DNA from: JBDHTS01 sp044220535
GTDB taxonomy: Bacteria > Pseudomonadota > Alphaproteobacteria > Micavibrionales > Micavibrionaceae
DNA: 30,984 nucleotides
NCBI GenBank assembly: GCA_044220535.1
Contig: JBGAQU010000022.1
Coordinates: 1-30,984 of the forward strand
Direction: 5' to 3'
Shown: positions 16,009 to 24,588 of the stretch, one piece after another
Layout: every line of letters starts with the position of its first letter
Numbering within the stretch: the first letter of the stretch is position 1
Notes under the pieces: model-generated
Told to the model about the DNA's origin: nothing
Database searches by the model: none
What the model saw: only the letters and a program-made list of their open reading frames with translations
Position numbers and translations under genes: made by a program

Positions 16009-16605
16009 TTATCTGACTTTATGACGCTTCCAGTAAATAAAGCCGACCAGCGCGACAGCAACCAATACGCCGACCTTAATCTCCGGCAACAGGCTCATCA
16101 CCAGCTCTTTATTGTTGCCGATCGCATAACCCAGGCAGAGCAGCACCATCGTCCATAGCGCACCGCCTGCCGCCGTGTAAATGCAAAACTTGGTCAGGTC
16201 CATCCGCGCCAGGCCCGCGGGGAAGGATATGAAGTGGCGGATGCCGAACACCAGCCGCCCTAGGAAAATCGAAATCGGGCCGTGCTTGGCGAAATAGGCT
16301 TCGGCCTTGTCCAGCTTCTCCTGCTCCAGAAACATGTATTTGCCATAGCGGACCAGCAGAAACCGGCCAAAATATCGCGCCGCCCAGTAATTCAGCAGCG
16401 ACCCCGTCATGGTGCCGGATATGGCCAGAAGGAAGACCAGCGGCCCGTTCCACGCGCCCTGATGGATCAGGTACCCGGCGGGGATCAGCGTCGCCTCACT
16501 GGGGATCGGCAAGGCCGTGCTTTCAAGAGCGGCCATCAGGAAAACCCCGAAATACCCCATCGCCTCGACGATCTGGACGATCCATTGTATGGCTGCTTCA
16601 AACAT
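16009..16605 (-). CDS. DedA family membrane protein
   Basis: A 198-aa polytopic membrane protein. DedA proteins act in membrane homeostasis; some members flip undecaprenyl phosphate or phosphatidylethanolamine. The family signatures ESTALPIPSE (about 28-37) and FLGRLVFGIRHFISFPAG (about 111-128), with its conserved Gly-Arg and distal Arg, are present, and the C-terminus is a short basic tail after a last helix. I choose the ATG at 16605, giving the usual family length; the frame extends to a TTG at 16656. It is convergent with the TPR gene and divergent from topA. Confidence 0.9.
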   Translation of the reverse strand: MFEAAIQWIVQIVEAMGYFGVFLMAALESTALPIPSEATLIPAGYLIHQGAWNGPLVFLLAISGTMTGSLLNYWAARYFGRFLLVRYGKYMFLEQEKLDKAEAYFAKHGPISIFLGRLVFGIRHFISFPAGLARMDLTKFCIYTAAGGALWTMVLLCLGYAIGNNKELVMSLLPEIKVGVLVAVALVGFIYWKRHKVR

Positions 16606-16762
16606 GGGGGCTTTGTAACCAAAGAACGGCGTCAGGGGAAGAAATAATTCGGGCAAGGCCCGTTAATTCTTTAGAAAGCATTATGGCTTTAACTGTCATG
16701 GCGGTTGACGAAACCTGTAAACAATGTCAATTGCTTGGAAGATTATATTAACGGAGGCTTTT

Positions 16763-19375
16763 TTGCCCGCCACCAATCTTGTCATCGTCGAGTCGCCGTC
16801 CAAGGCCAAGACTATTAATAAGTATCTCGGCCCGGACTATGAAGTCCTGGCCTCGTTCGGCCATGTCCGCGACCTGCCCCCGAAAGACGGCTCGGTGCTG
16901 CCCGATAACGATTTTACGATGAGCTGGCAACTGGGCGACCGCGCGGCCAAGCCGGTCAGCGATATCAAGAAGGCCCTGAAAACCGCCAAAGTCCTGTTCC
17001 TCGCGACTGACCCTGACAGGGAAGGCGAAGCCATTTCATGGCATGTGAAGGAAATCCTGAACGACGAAAAGCTGCTAAAGGATAAAAAAGTCTATCGCGT
17101 CACTTTCAACGAAATCACCAAGAAGGCCGTGCAGGAAGCGTTCGAGAATGCGCGCCAGCTGGACGAACATCTGATCGAGGCTTACCTCGCCCGCCGTGCC
17201 TTGGATTATCTGGTCGGATTCAATATCTCCCCCGTGCTGTGGCGCAAGCTGCCGGGCAGCCGGTCGGCCGGGCGCGTGCAGTCGGTCGCGCTGAAACTGA
17301 TCTGCGAGCGTGAAGACGAAATCGAAAAATTCCGCGCGCAGGAATACTGGAGCATCACGGCAAAGCTGCTGAATGTTGACGGCGTGCCGTTCAACGCGCG
17401 GCTGACAACGCTCGCCGGGAACAAGCTCGACAAGCTCGATATCAAATCGGAAGACCAGGCGCAACAGGCGGTCGCCCGCATTCAGAACAAAGCGCTGAAA
17501 GTCCAGACGGTTGAAAAGAAACAGCTGCGCCGCAACCCGTATGCGCCATTCATTACATCGTCCCTGCAGATGGAAGCATCGCGCAAGCTGCGCATCTCTG
17601 CCTCCCAGACCATGCGCCTCGCGCAAAAACTATATGAGGGCGTGGAGATTAACGGTGAGACGGTCGGCCTGATCACCTATATGAGGACGGACGGCACCAC
17701 GCTTTCGGAAGACGCGGTCGCGCAATGCCGCTCGGTCATTCAAACCAAATACGGCGATAAATACCTGCCTGCCGCCCCGCGCCTGTATAAATCCAAGGCC
17801 AAGAACGCGCAGGAAGCGCACGAAGCCATTCGTCCTACGGACCTCAATCGCTTGCCCGAAGACGTCAAACGCTTCGTCGATGAACAGATGTTCGCGCTCT
17901 ACGACCTGATCTGGAAGCGCACCATGGCGAGCCAGATGGAAAACGCCATTATGGACCAGGTCGCCGCCGATATTTCCGACGGCACGGATGATGTTGTTTT
18001 GCGCGCCACCGGCTCTGTCATCGCCTTCGACGGTTTCCTCACATTATATAAAGAGGAAAAAGAAGACGAGGACGAAGCCGATGAAGAAAACCGCCGTCTG
18101 CCGCCTTTGAACCAGGGCGATGCGACGCGCATTTCCAGCATCGACCCCGAACAGCATTTCACACAGCCGCCGCCGCGTTATTCCGAAGCATCGCTGGTCA
18201 AAAAACTGGAAGAACTTGGCATTGGTCGCCCCTCTACATACGCGTCGATCATGCAGGTCTTGCAGGACCGCAACTATGTGAAGCTGGAAAAGCGCCGGTT
18301 TGAACCTGAAGACCGTGGCCGCATCGTCACCGCCTTCCTGCAGAAATTTTTCACGCGCTACGTCGATTATAATTTTACCGCGACGCTGGAGGAAGAACTC
18401 GACGCCATCGCGGCGGGCGAATTGTTCTGGAAGGAAGCCCTGCGTCAGTTCTGGCAGGATTTCATCAAGGCGATCGGCGAAACCAAGGGCCTGACTATTA
18501 CCGAAGTCATCGACCATCTGAACGAAGATCTCGGCGCGCATTTCTTCCCTGCGAAAGGCGACGGATCCGATCCGCGCGTTTGCCCGGCCTGCCAGAAGGG
18601 CCAACTGTCCCTGAAGCTTGGCAAGTTCGGCGCCTTTATCGGCTGTTCCAATTATCCCGAGTGCCGCTTCACCCGTCCGCTGGTTTCCCCGGACGATACG
18701 GATGGCGATGAGGGCGCGAAGCTTGCCAATGAACCAAAAATCCTCGGCAACGATCCAGGGACGGGCCGCACGATCTCCTTAAGGCGCGGTCCTTACGGCC
18801 CTTACGTCCAGATCGACCCGCCGCTGGAGGCGTCAACCGCACCGCCCCCGCCCCCCGAACCGGAACCTGAAGCCGACACCAAAGGCAAAAAGGGCAAGGG
18901 CAAAGCGAAAAAAGCGCCCAAGCCCAAGGTTGAAAAACCGAAACGCCAGGGCTTGCCGCCCGGCACGAAAGCCGAAGACGTCACGTTTGAAATGGCGTTG
19001 AAACTTCTGGCCCTGCCGCGCGAAATCGGCCTGCATCCTGAAACGAAGGAAATGATCGTCGCGGGCATTGGCCGCTTCGGCCCGTTCCTGAAACATCAGA
19101 ACGTCTTTTCCTCCATCCCGAAAGATGAAGACCTGATGACCATCGGTATCAACCGTGCCGTCACCATCATCGCCGACGTCGCCGAAAAACGCGCCAAGCG
19201 CGAAGCGGCGGGCGGCGGGCGGTTTAAGAAGAAAGCCAAAGCTGAGGGCGAAACCGCAATGGAAAACCAGAAAAAGCCGACCGCGAAAAAGAAAGCGCCG
19301 GCTAAAAAGAAAGTCGTTAAGAAAACCACAAAAGGCACGGCCACTAAGGCCGAGGACCTGGACCCACCGTTTTAA
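16763..19375 (+). CDS. topA: DNA topoisomerase I
   Basis: An 870-aa type IA topoisomerase that relaxes negative supercoils. I place the start at the TTG at 16763, which has ACGGAGG 5 nt upstream and gives the normal N-terminus (PATNLVIVESPSKAKTIN); an ATG at 16724 is in frame but lacks a site. The TOPRIM domain has Glu10 and DPDREGE (83-89). The active Tyr is residue 306 in LITYMRTDGT. RSAGRVQSVALKLI and GIGRPSTYASIM are intact. A C-terminal zinc ribbon uses Cys607, 610, 628 and 634. Further TopoC repeats (SLRRGPYGPYVQ; GIGRFGPFLKH) and a Lys/Ala-rich tail follow, with a Pro/Lys-rich linker between them. Confidence 0.97.
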   Translation: MPATNLVIVESPSKAKTINKYLGPDYEVLASFGHVRDLPPKDGSVLPDNDFTMSWQLGDRAAKPVSDIKKALKTAKVLFLATDPDREGEAISWHVKEILNDEKLLKDKKVYRVTFNEITKKAVQEAFENARQLDEHLIEAYLARRALDYLVGFNISPVLWRKLPGSRSAGRVQSVALKLICEREDEIEKFRAQEYWSITAKLLNVDGVPFNARLTTLAGNKLDKLDIKSEDQAQQAVARIQNKALKVQTVEKKQLRRNPYAPFITSSLQMEASRKLRISASQTMRLAQKLYEGVEINGETVGLITYMRTDGTTLSEDAVAQCRSVIQTKYGDKYLPAAPRLYKSKAKNAQEAHEAIRPTDLNRLPEDVKRFVDEQMFALYDLIWKRTMASQMENAIMDQVAADISDGTDDVVLRATGSVIAFDGFLTLYKEEKEDEDEADEENRRLPPLNQGDATRISSIDPEQHFTQPPPRYSEASLVKKLEELGIGRPSTYASIMQVLQDRNYVKLEKRRFEPEDRGRIVTAFLQKFFTRYVDYNFTATLEEELDAIAAGELFWKEALRQFWQDFIKAIGETKGLTITEVIDHLNEDLGAHFFPAKGDGSDPRVCPACQKGQLSLKLGKFGAFIGCSNYPECRFTRPLVSPDDTDGDEGAKLANEPKILGNDPGTGRTISLRRGPYGPYVQIDPPLEASTAPPPPPEPEPEADTKGKKGKGKAKKAPKPKVEKPKRQGLPPGTKAEDVTFEMALKLLALPREIGLHPETKEMIVAGIGRFGPFLKHQNVFSSIPKDEDLMTIGINRAVTIIADVAEKRAKREAAGGGRFKKKAKAEGETAMENQKKPTAKKKAPAKKKVVKKTTKGTATKAEDLDPPF

Positions 19376-19476
19376 TCATTTACCCTAATTCCGCATCGCA
19401 GCAACGAAATTTCGAGCCGTCTTTTTGTAGTTTGGATATATTTGCAATTTCAAACTCACTTAAAAACGGTGCTGAT

Positions 19477-19674
19477 ATGACTTCTGAAATGAAAAAAACT
19501 CCTCCTAATGCCACGGAAGCTTTTAGAATTACTCGTACCTGTGGAGATATTGCCATTGCTACTATTTATCCAAAAGACTGCATGGCTCTTACCCCTAGCG
19601 GCAGATATAAGGATTTGACGCAAAAGGAGATTGGCGCCGCGCAAGCTTATCCTGTTCCCAGCGTCACAAAATAA
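19477..19674 (+). CDS. Possible small hypothetical protein (65 aa)
   Basis: This ORF lies in the AT-rich gap after topA. It would encode 65 aa with no signal peptide or membrane helix, containing two Cys and a phrase (GDIAIATIYPKDCMALTPSG) that reads like an ordinary folded protein. No ribosome binding site or convincing promoter precedes the ATG at 19477; the frame is open back to a TTG at 19432. It could be a remnant of a longer gene or chance. I do not recognise it. Confidence 0.3.
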   Translation: MTSEMKKTPPNATEAFRITRTCGDIAIATIYPKDCMALTPSGRYKDLTQKEIGAAQAYPVPSVTK

Positions 19675-19699
19675 GAAAAGACGATACTACTTCTCTTTC

Positions 19700-19732
19700 A
19701 GGATGTCCTGCTTCGGCGGACATTCTGTTGTT
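19700..19732 (+). terminator. Possible weak terminator hairpin
   Basis: AGGATGTCC (19700-19708) pairs with GGACATTCT (19718-19726), with one G-T pair and a 9-nt loop, followed by GTTGTTT. It lies 26 bp after the 65-aa ORF. The T-run is poor, so it is only a candidate terminator or a small palindromic repeat. Confidence 0.4.
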
Positions 19733-19808
19733 TATTGAATTGGTTTGTAAAATAAATTCTATACGAAAAAACGCAGGTCTTGCTTCATATAGAAAAATGA
19801 AATAAATA

Positions 19809-19836
19809 TTGACATAATTTAAAATTATGCTAAAAT
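19809..19836 (+). promoter_or_regulatory. Near-consensus sigma-70 promoter
   Basis: TTGACA (19809-19814, perfect) and TAAAAT (19831-19836, 5 of 6) are 16 bp apart in a very AT-rich stretch. The start of transcription would be near 19843, about 16 nt before the ATG of the 50-aa ORF and ahead of its AGGAG site. Confidence 0.65.
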
Positions 19837-19858
19837 AAAAAAATTTTAGGAGATTAAA

Positions 19859-20011
19859 ATGCAACATGAGAATACTTTAAAATTGTTTTGGCGAAGCCAC
19901 GCAGTTTCCAAGGGGATACAACCGCTAGCTGATAATATCCTGCTATGGCAGGATCATCTTGCCAGCAAGGAGGCTCTTCCGGTTGTTAATAAAATTCAGC
20001 CGTCACTCTAA
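19859..20011 (+). CDS. Small ORF, 50 aa, with strong expression signals
   Basis: ATG at 19859 and TAA at 20009-20011 enclose 50 codons. AGGAG lies 7 nt upstream, and a near-consensus promoter sits 23 bp before the start. The peptide begins MQHENTLKLFWRSHAVSKG and ends in KIQPSL. It is moderately basic, with two Trp, no Cys, no signal peptide and no membrane helix. I do not recognise it. The combined promoter and ribosome site argue for real expression; an sRNA or a leader ORF for rnr (104 bp downstream) are alternatives. Confidence 0.5.
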   Translation: MQHENTLKLFWRSHAVSKGIQPLADNILLWQDHLASKEALPVVNKIQPSL

Positions 20012-20114
20012 ATCTTTCTGATCTTGGTTAAACAGATGGAATGGCAGGGGCTGTTGTTTCATAATAGAGCCTATGCCATAGATTATCCTTATCTTTGACG
20101 ATAACGGGTCCGCT

Positions 20115-22376
20115 GTGAAACATCTCGATCAATCCTCCATTCTTGCGTATCTCCAGGACAGCCCCAAACCCGTGAATAAACGGGACCTCGCCCACGCCCT
20201 GCATGTAAAGGGCGATGACCGCGTCATCCTGAAAGATCTACTACGGCAGATGGAAGACAGCGGGATGATCATCAAGCATCCGGGGCAGGAATACAGCGTG
20301 CCCCGCGGCCTGCCCACCGTCACGATCCTGGAAATCACCGACGTCACCATGGACGGCGACGTGATGGCGAAACCGACAGAATGGGTTGAAGCGTCGCAAG
20401 GCCCGATGCCGCGCATCGAAGTCAATCCCGAAACCAAGGGACAGGCTGCCGCTATCGGTGACCGTATTCTGGCCCGTATGCGCCGCGTATCGGATACGTT
20501 TTACAAGGCCGATGTTATCCGCCGCCTGGATTCACCGCAGGGGCATATCCTTGGTTTAGTCCGCCGCCAGAAAAACAATTTTATCCTGCAGCCAACGAAC
20601 AAGCGCGCCAAATTCGATTTTGACCTGCCGCAGGCGGATCTGAACGGCGCGACGGACGGCGACCTGGCCGTCGGTGAAATCCAGCCCGGTCGCGGTCTGA
20701 CGCGCAAGAAAGTTCGCGTCATCGAAGTGATCGGCCGTGAAAACGACCCGAAGGCCATCAGCCTGATCGCGCTCTACGAAGCCGGGATCAAGCCGGAATT
20801 TCCGAAGGAGGTCCTGGATGAAACGGCCAGCATGGACGTGCCGGACCTGAAAGGCCGCGAAGATTTACGATCCATCCCGCTGGTCACGATCGACGGCGCG
20901 GATGCGCGCGACTTTGACGATGCCGTCTATGCGGAAGCGGATGGCGACGGTTTTCACCTGATCGTCGCCATCGCCGATGTCGCTTATTACGTGCGGCCCG
21001 ATACGGCGCTGAACCGCGAAGCCTATCGCCGCGGCAATTCCACCTATTTCCCCGACCGCGTCGTGCCGATGCTGCCGGAAAAACTCTCCAACGATCTGTG
21101 CTCCCTGCGTCCGCGCGAAAACCGCGCCTGCCTCGCCATGCATATGTGGATCGACGGCAACGGGCAGATGCAGCGCCATAAAATCGTGCGCGGCCTGATG
21201 CGCTCCGAAGCGCGTCTGACCTATCAGCAGGTGCAGGCCGCGAAGAACGGCCATCCCGACGATCTGACCGGCCCGCTGATGGAGCGCGTGATCAACCCGC
21301 TGTACGCCGCCTACGATCTTCTATGGAAGGCGCGGGAAAAGCGCGGCGCGCTCGATCTTGATTTACCTGAACGCCAGATCCTGATCGACAGCAATAACCG
21401 CATGACCGGCGTTACAATTCGTGAACGTCTGGATTCCCACAAGCTGATCGAGGAATTCATGATCCTCGCCAATGTCGCGGCGGCAGAGGCGCTGGAAAAA
21501 CGCAACGCGCCTTGCGTCTATCGCGTGCATGAACGCCCCGATACCGCGAAGCTGGATTCCATGCGCGATTTTATTGCGACGTTCGGCCTTACCCTTGCCA
21601 AAGGCCAATCCATCAAACCGGCGCAGATCAACCAGATTCTGCACCAAGCCGAAAAACTGCCCTACTCCCACTTGATCAGCCAGATGATTTTGCGCAGCCA
21701 GAGCCAGGCACGGTATCATACGGAGAATGACGGGCATTTCGGCCTTGCCCTGCGGCGCTACGCCCATTTCACATCACCCATTCGCCGGTATGCCGATCTT
21801 CTGGTCCATCGCAGCCTGATCCGCGCTTACGATTTGGGCCCCGGTAAATTGGATGACGGCGACGAAGCGCGCCTCGAACAGATGGCCGAACATATTTCCG
21901 ACACGGAACGCCAGTCGATGGAGGCGGAGCGCAACGCCGTCGACCGTTTCACCGCTGCCTATCTGTCCCAGAAAGTGGGCGCACAATTCCCGGGCCGGAT
22001 TTCCGGCGTCACACGCTTCGGCCTGTTTGTCACGCTGGATGAAAGCGGCGCAGACGGGCTGATCCCCATCCGCACCCTGCCGAAGGATTTTTATATCCAT
22101 GACGAAAAGAACCATGCCCTGGTGGGGGAACGCAGCGGACGGGTTTACCGCATGGGCGCCCGGCTGGTCACGACCCTTGTCGAGGCCGATCCCCTGACCG
22201 GCAGCACCATTCTGGCCCTGGTGGGGGAAGCCAGCGCCGATATTCCTGGCATTTTCTTCGCAAAACCTGTAACTTCACCGAGGAACAATAGACATAACAG
22301 AGGTCATCGTCGGGACAGCGCCAAGCGCGATAAGGATAAAGGTAAACGCGGACGGCACGGCAAATCTAAACGCTGA
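20115..22376 (+). CDS. rnr: Ribonuclease R
   Basis: A 753-aa processive 3'-5' exoribonuclease that degrades structured RNA. Order of domains: N-terminal winged helix (about 5-62), cold-shock domains (about 65-230), RNB catalytic domain (about 248-580), S1 domain (about 625-715) and a basic Arg/Lys tail. The four metal-binding aspartates are intact: Asp260, 266, 268 and 269 in TIDGADARDFDDAV. RYHTENDGHFGLAL and FTSPIRRYADLLVHR are also intact. The start is GTG at 20115 with only a weak site upstream. A diverged copy of the same family follows 20 bp after its stop. Confidence 0.96.
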   Translation: MKHLDQSSILAYLQDSPKPVNKRDLAHALHVKGDDRVILKDLLRQMEDSGMIIKHPGQEYSVPRGLPTVTILEITDVTMDGDVMAKPTEWVEASQGPMPRIEVNPETKGQAAAIGDRILARMRRVSDTFYKADVIRRLDSPQGHILGLVRRQKNNFILQPTNKRAKFDFDLPQADLNGATDGDLAVGEIQPGRGLTRKKVRVIEVIGRENDPKAISLIALYEAGIKPEFPKEVLDETASMDVPDLKGREDLRSIPLVTIDGADARDFDDAVYAEADGDGFHLIVAIADVAYYVRPDTALNREAYRRGNSTYFPDRVVPMLPEKLSNDLCSLRPRENRACLAMHMWIDGNGQMQRHKIVRGLMRSEARLTYQQVQAAKNGHPDDLTGPLMERVINPLYAAYDLLWKAREKRGALDLDLPERQILIDSNNRMTGVTIRERLDSHKLIEEFMILANVAAAEALEKRNAPCVYRVHERPDTAKLDSMRDFIATFGLTLAKGQSIKPAQINQILHQAEKLPYSHLISQMILRSQSQARYHTENDGHFGLALRRYAHFTSPIRRYADLLVHRSLIRAYDLGPGKLDDGDEARLEQMAEHISDTERQSMEAERNAVDRFTAAYLSQKVGAQFPGRISGVTRFGLFVTLDESGADGLIPIRTLPKDFYIHDEKNHALVGERSGRVYRMGARLVTTLVEADPLTGSTILALVGEASADIPGIFFAKPVTSPRNNRHNRGHRRDSAKRDKDKGKRGRHGKSKR

Positions 22377-22396
22377 GGAATCTTGAGGGAAATGCT

Positions 22397-23314
22397 ATGG
22401 GAGATGTCATTTACGGAGTTTTTAAACAAGCTGCGGCAAACCAATCCCCTTCGACTATCAAAGCTATCGATAACCTCCTGATTTCTCTAAACGGCATTGC
22501 CGACAGCTTCGATCAGGATGCGTTAATGGCTGTCGCCGCGGCCAGCGCCCGCCACAGGCCGGGACTGGCGGGGCATAAAGACATGCGCCATCTGCCATTT
22601 TTTACCTTATCGGGCAACGCTGAGGCTCTTGTCGTTCGCCCTGACCGCAGCCCGGACAATGAGGACGGGTTTGTCCTGTCTGTCGCATCGCCGGACGTAG
22701 CATGGTATGTCAGACCGGAGGGTTTGCTTGATGCGCTGGCGATGGAACGCGGCTTTCAAATCAGGCTCGCGGAACGTTGCATACCCATTCTGCCGCCCAT
22801 GCTTATGGAGCGTTATTGTTCTTTTCCACCCGGTGAAGACAGGCTGGCAGTGGTGAAGACTTTGCGCCTGACAAGTGAAGGCCGGCCCTTCGGTCCATTG
22901 ACCGTCGATCGCGCGATCATATCGTGCCATGATGATATCTCATTCCAGCAGGCTGACGAATATTTATGCGGTAACGACAATGCGGTCGTTAAAGCCTTGC
23001 ACCATCCTTTCAATCTCCTCGAACCTGTATATATGGCGCTTTATAACGATGCCGAAAAGCGAGGCGAATTGAGTTTCGAGCAAGAGCGGATTACGGTCGT
23101 GGCGACCGAAGACGGCAGAGTCGGATCGTTTAAAAAAGAACCGCGCCTGTTCAGCGAAGATATCCGCGAAAAGATCATTGTAGCGGTGAATGCCGCCGCA
23201 GCCCAGCGCCTGTCGAATTATCCGGATTTACATGTATTGTACCGTGCGCAGGAAAGACCCATTCCCCGGCTTCTCCCACGCAGGATGTCACCTGCACAGC
23301 ACATGAACGCATAA
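22397..23314 (+). CDS. Catalytically dead RNase R/RNB paralogue, N-terminal part
   Basis: A 305-aa ORF with GAGGG 8 nt before its ATG. It aligns by eye to the RNB domain of the adjacent rnr: GHKDMRHLPFFTLSG against GREDLRSIPLVTIDG, then SPDVAWYVRPEG against IADVAYYVRPDT, then LYRAQERP against VYRVHERP. The winged helix and cold-shock domains are replaced by about 55 unrelated residues. The four catalytic aspartates of RNase R correspond here to Ser72, Leu78, Val80 and Arg81, so exonuclease activity is not expected. The frame ends at TAA 23312-23314 but stays open and homologous after it to 23902. It may be a pseudoenzyme, perhaps RNA-binding, or a decaying gene copy. Confidence 0.75.
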   Translation: MGDVIYGVFKQAAANQSPSTIKAIDNLLISLNGIADSFDQDALMAVAAASARHRPGLAGHKDMRHLPFFTLSGNAEALVVRPDRSPDNEDGFVLSVASPDVAWYVRPEGLLDALAMERGFQIRLAERCIPILPPMLMERYCSFPPGEDRLAVVKTLRLTSEGRPFGPLTVDRAIISCHDDISFQQADEYLCGNDNAVVKALHHPFNLLEPVYMALYNDAEKRGELSFEQERITVVATEDGRVGSFKKEPRLFSEDIREKIIVAVNAAAAQRLSNYPDLHVLYRAQERPIPRLLPRRMSPAQHMNA

Positions 23315-23902
23315 TCTGCTTATGAAGTTGAAACGCTAAAATCTTCAGCTGGCGCGACCATCGGCAAAGGATATTTTCATGAACAGGCTCGTCCGCATTA
23401 CGGTCTGGCTCTTGAACAATACTTGCAGGTTATATGTCCTACTGAATCTTATGGAGACATTATCAATCAGCGCGCGCTGCTGAAATCAGCCGGTTATGAT
23501 ACTGATATATCAGCGGATTTGCCTGACAATTTTGTCAGCATGATGAACACGCGTAAAAGCAATGTCGGCCAGATTCAAAAACAGGCCGTGCAATCCTATG
23601 CCCTGGCTTGGATTGACGCACAAAAGGGAAAAATGCTTGAAGCGAGGCTTATAAGCGTCAAAAATGATGCTATCACCCTGCATTTAAACGGATGCCCTTA
23701 TAAACATGTCGAAACCCCCTCCAATTTGCAGTTTTTGATATTGAAAGGCTGGCTGGACCGGGCAACCCCTGAAGAAAAAGGGGTTTTTCAGGTTAAGATC
23801 CTTGAAACCGACCTTGCATCCGGGAGGTTAAAGCTCGGTTTTGAAAGCCTTGGCTCTATAAAGCCACCGTTGGAAACCCAGAGAAAACTTGACATAGGCT
23901 GA
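23315..23902 (+). pseudogene. C-terminal continuation of the RNase R paralogue after an in-frame stop
   Basis: This is the same reading frame as the preceding RNB-like gene and is free of stops from 23315 to the TGA-ended codon at 23902. Residues such as GYFHEQARPHYGLALEQY align with ARYHTENDGHFGLALRRY of RNase R, and ICPTESYGDIINQRALL with FTSPIRRYADLLVHRSL. The end resembles the S1-like domain (LEARLISVKNDAITLHL against FPGRISGVTRFGLFVTL). The first usable start codon would be a TTG at 23423 with no ribosome binding site, which would cut into homologous sequence. It therefore looks like the back half of one gene of about 502 codons rather than a gene of its own. Confidence 0.7.
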
Positions 23903-23954
23903 AAAATCCGTAATCTGCCCGTTCAGTTTAATCGCATAGAATAGGTTTAAGGCC

Positions 23955-24137
23955 ATGGCCAAGAAGGGCGTCGCGAACAAGGTTCGCATGGAAAGCACGG
24001 CGGGCACCGGTTACCGCTACTACAAAAAGAAGGGCAAGAACGCCACGGAGAAGCTGAAGCTCCGTAAATACGACCCGATCAAGCGCGCGCATGTCATTTT
24101 CGAAGAAAAGAAAATGCCGCCTTCGAAGAAGAACTGA
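23955..24137 (+). CDS. rpmG: 50S ribosomal protein L33
   Basis: A 60-aa ribosomal protein of the large subunit. The L33 core is clear: VRMESTAGTGYRYYKKK followed by TEKLKLRKYDPIKRAHVIFEEKK. It lacks the CxxC zinc pairs, so it is the cysteine-free form. Its place downstream of rnr agrees with alphaproteobacterial gene order. A TAGAAT at 23937-23942 could be the -10 of its own promoter, but the -35 is weak. A strong terminator follows. Confidence 0.95.
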   Translation: MAKKGVANKVRMESTAGTGYRYYKKKGKNATEKLKLRKYDPIKRAHVIFEEKKMPPSKKN

Positions 24138-24157
24138 TTTTTATCGGTTCGATACAC

Positions 24158-24183
24158 AAAAGCGCCCGAAGGGGCGCTTTTTT
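24158..24183 (+). terminator. Rho-independent terminator after rpmG
   Basis: AAAAGCGCCC (24158-24167) and GGGCGCTTTT (24172-24181) form a 10-bp stem around GAAG, followed by more T. It lies 20 bp after the rpmG stop. Its A-rich upstream arm may let it also work for the convergent gene ending at 24204. Confidence 0.9.
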
Positions 24184-24203
24184 ATTGAGTGTAGCCATAT
24201 CTT

Positions 24204-24518
24204 TCACGCACCGCCCTGTTCCGCCAGAAACCGCGTCAAAAGGCTCACATCTAAGCTTTGATTGCAGATTTTCTTTTCGAATGCATAAATCAGCGCCCTT
24301 AAATCCTTTGCCAGTCGCCGCAGGCTGGCATCCAGAGCTTCTTCGAGCACATATTCAACGAGGTTTAAAACCTCCAGCATTTTGTCAGTGGCTCTTTGCA
24401 CCAATGACACATGATCCGTATTAAGGGTTAAAGACGCATCGCGCTTTATAACATTGCGGTAAAAAACCGTATAATCCTCAACCGCTTCCCGCAATTCCCG
24501 CATGGTTAAATGACGCAT
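24204..24518 (-). CDS. Hypothetical helical protein
   Basis: A 104-aa protein with AAGGGG 6 nt before its ATG and a good promoter further up, so expression is likely. The sequence is almost all helix, with heptad-like leucines (MLEVLNLVEYVLEEALDASL) and no membrane segment. I do not recognise the family. It lies 68 bp downstream of the CI-like repressor gene in the same direction but has its own promoter, so it may be a regulated partner. It is convergent with rpmG. Confidence 0.65.
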   Translation of the reverse strand: MRHLTMRELREAVEDYTVFYRNVIKRDASLTLNTDHVSLVQRATDKMLEVLNLVEYVLEEALDASLRRLAKDLRALIYAFEKKICNQSLDVSLLTRFLAEQGGA

Positions 24519-24541
24519 ATTTCACCCCTTATGATCAAAGG

Positions 24542-24588
24542 ATGATACAGATGAATATTTAATATGTCAATTAAATATGTTAAATATT
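24542..24588 (-). promoter_or_regulatory. Promoter and inverted-repeat operator for the 104-aa gene
   Basis: On the minus strand TTGACA (24570-24565, perfect) and TATCAT (24547-24542, 5 of 6) are exactly 17 bp apart. A perfect 9-bp inverted repeat, AATATTTAA (24554-24562) and TTAAATATT (24580-24588), flanks the -35 box and reaches the stop codon of the repressor gene. This is where a repressor would block the promoter. Confidence 0.6.

Noticed and set aside
23423..23902. Independent 159-aa gene starting at TTG 23423
   Set aside because: Homology to RNase R begins upstream in the same frame and there is no ribosome binding site, so it is treated as the back half of the split paralogue.
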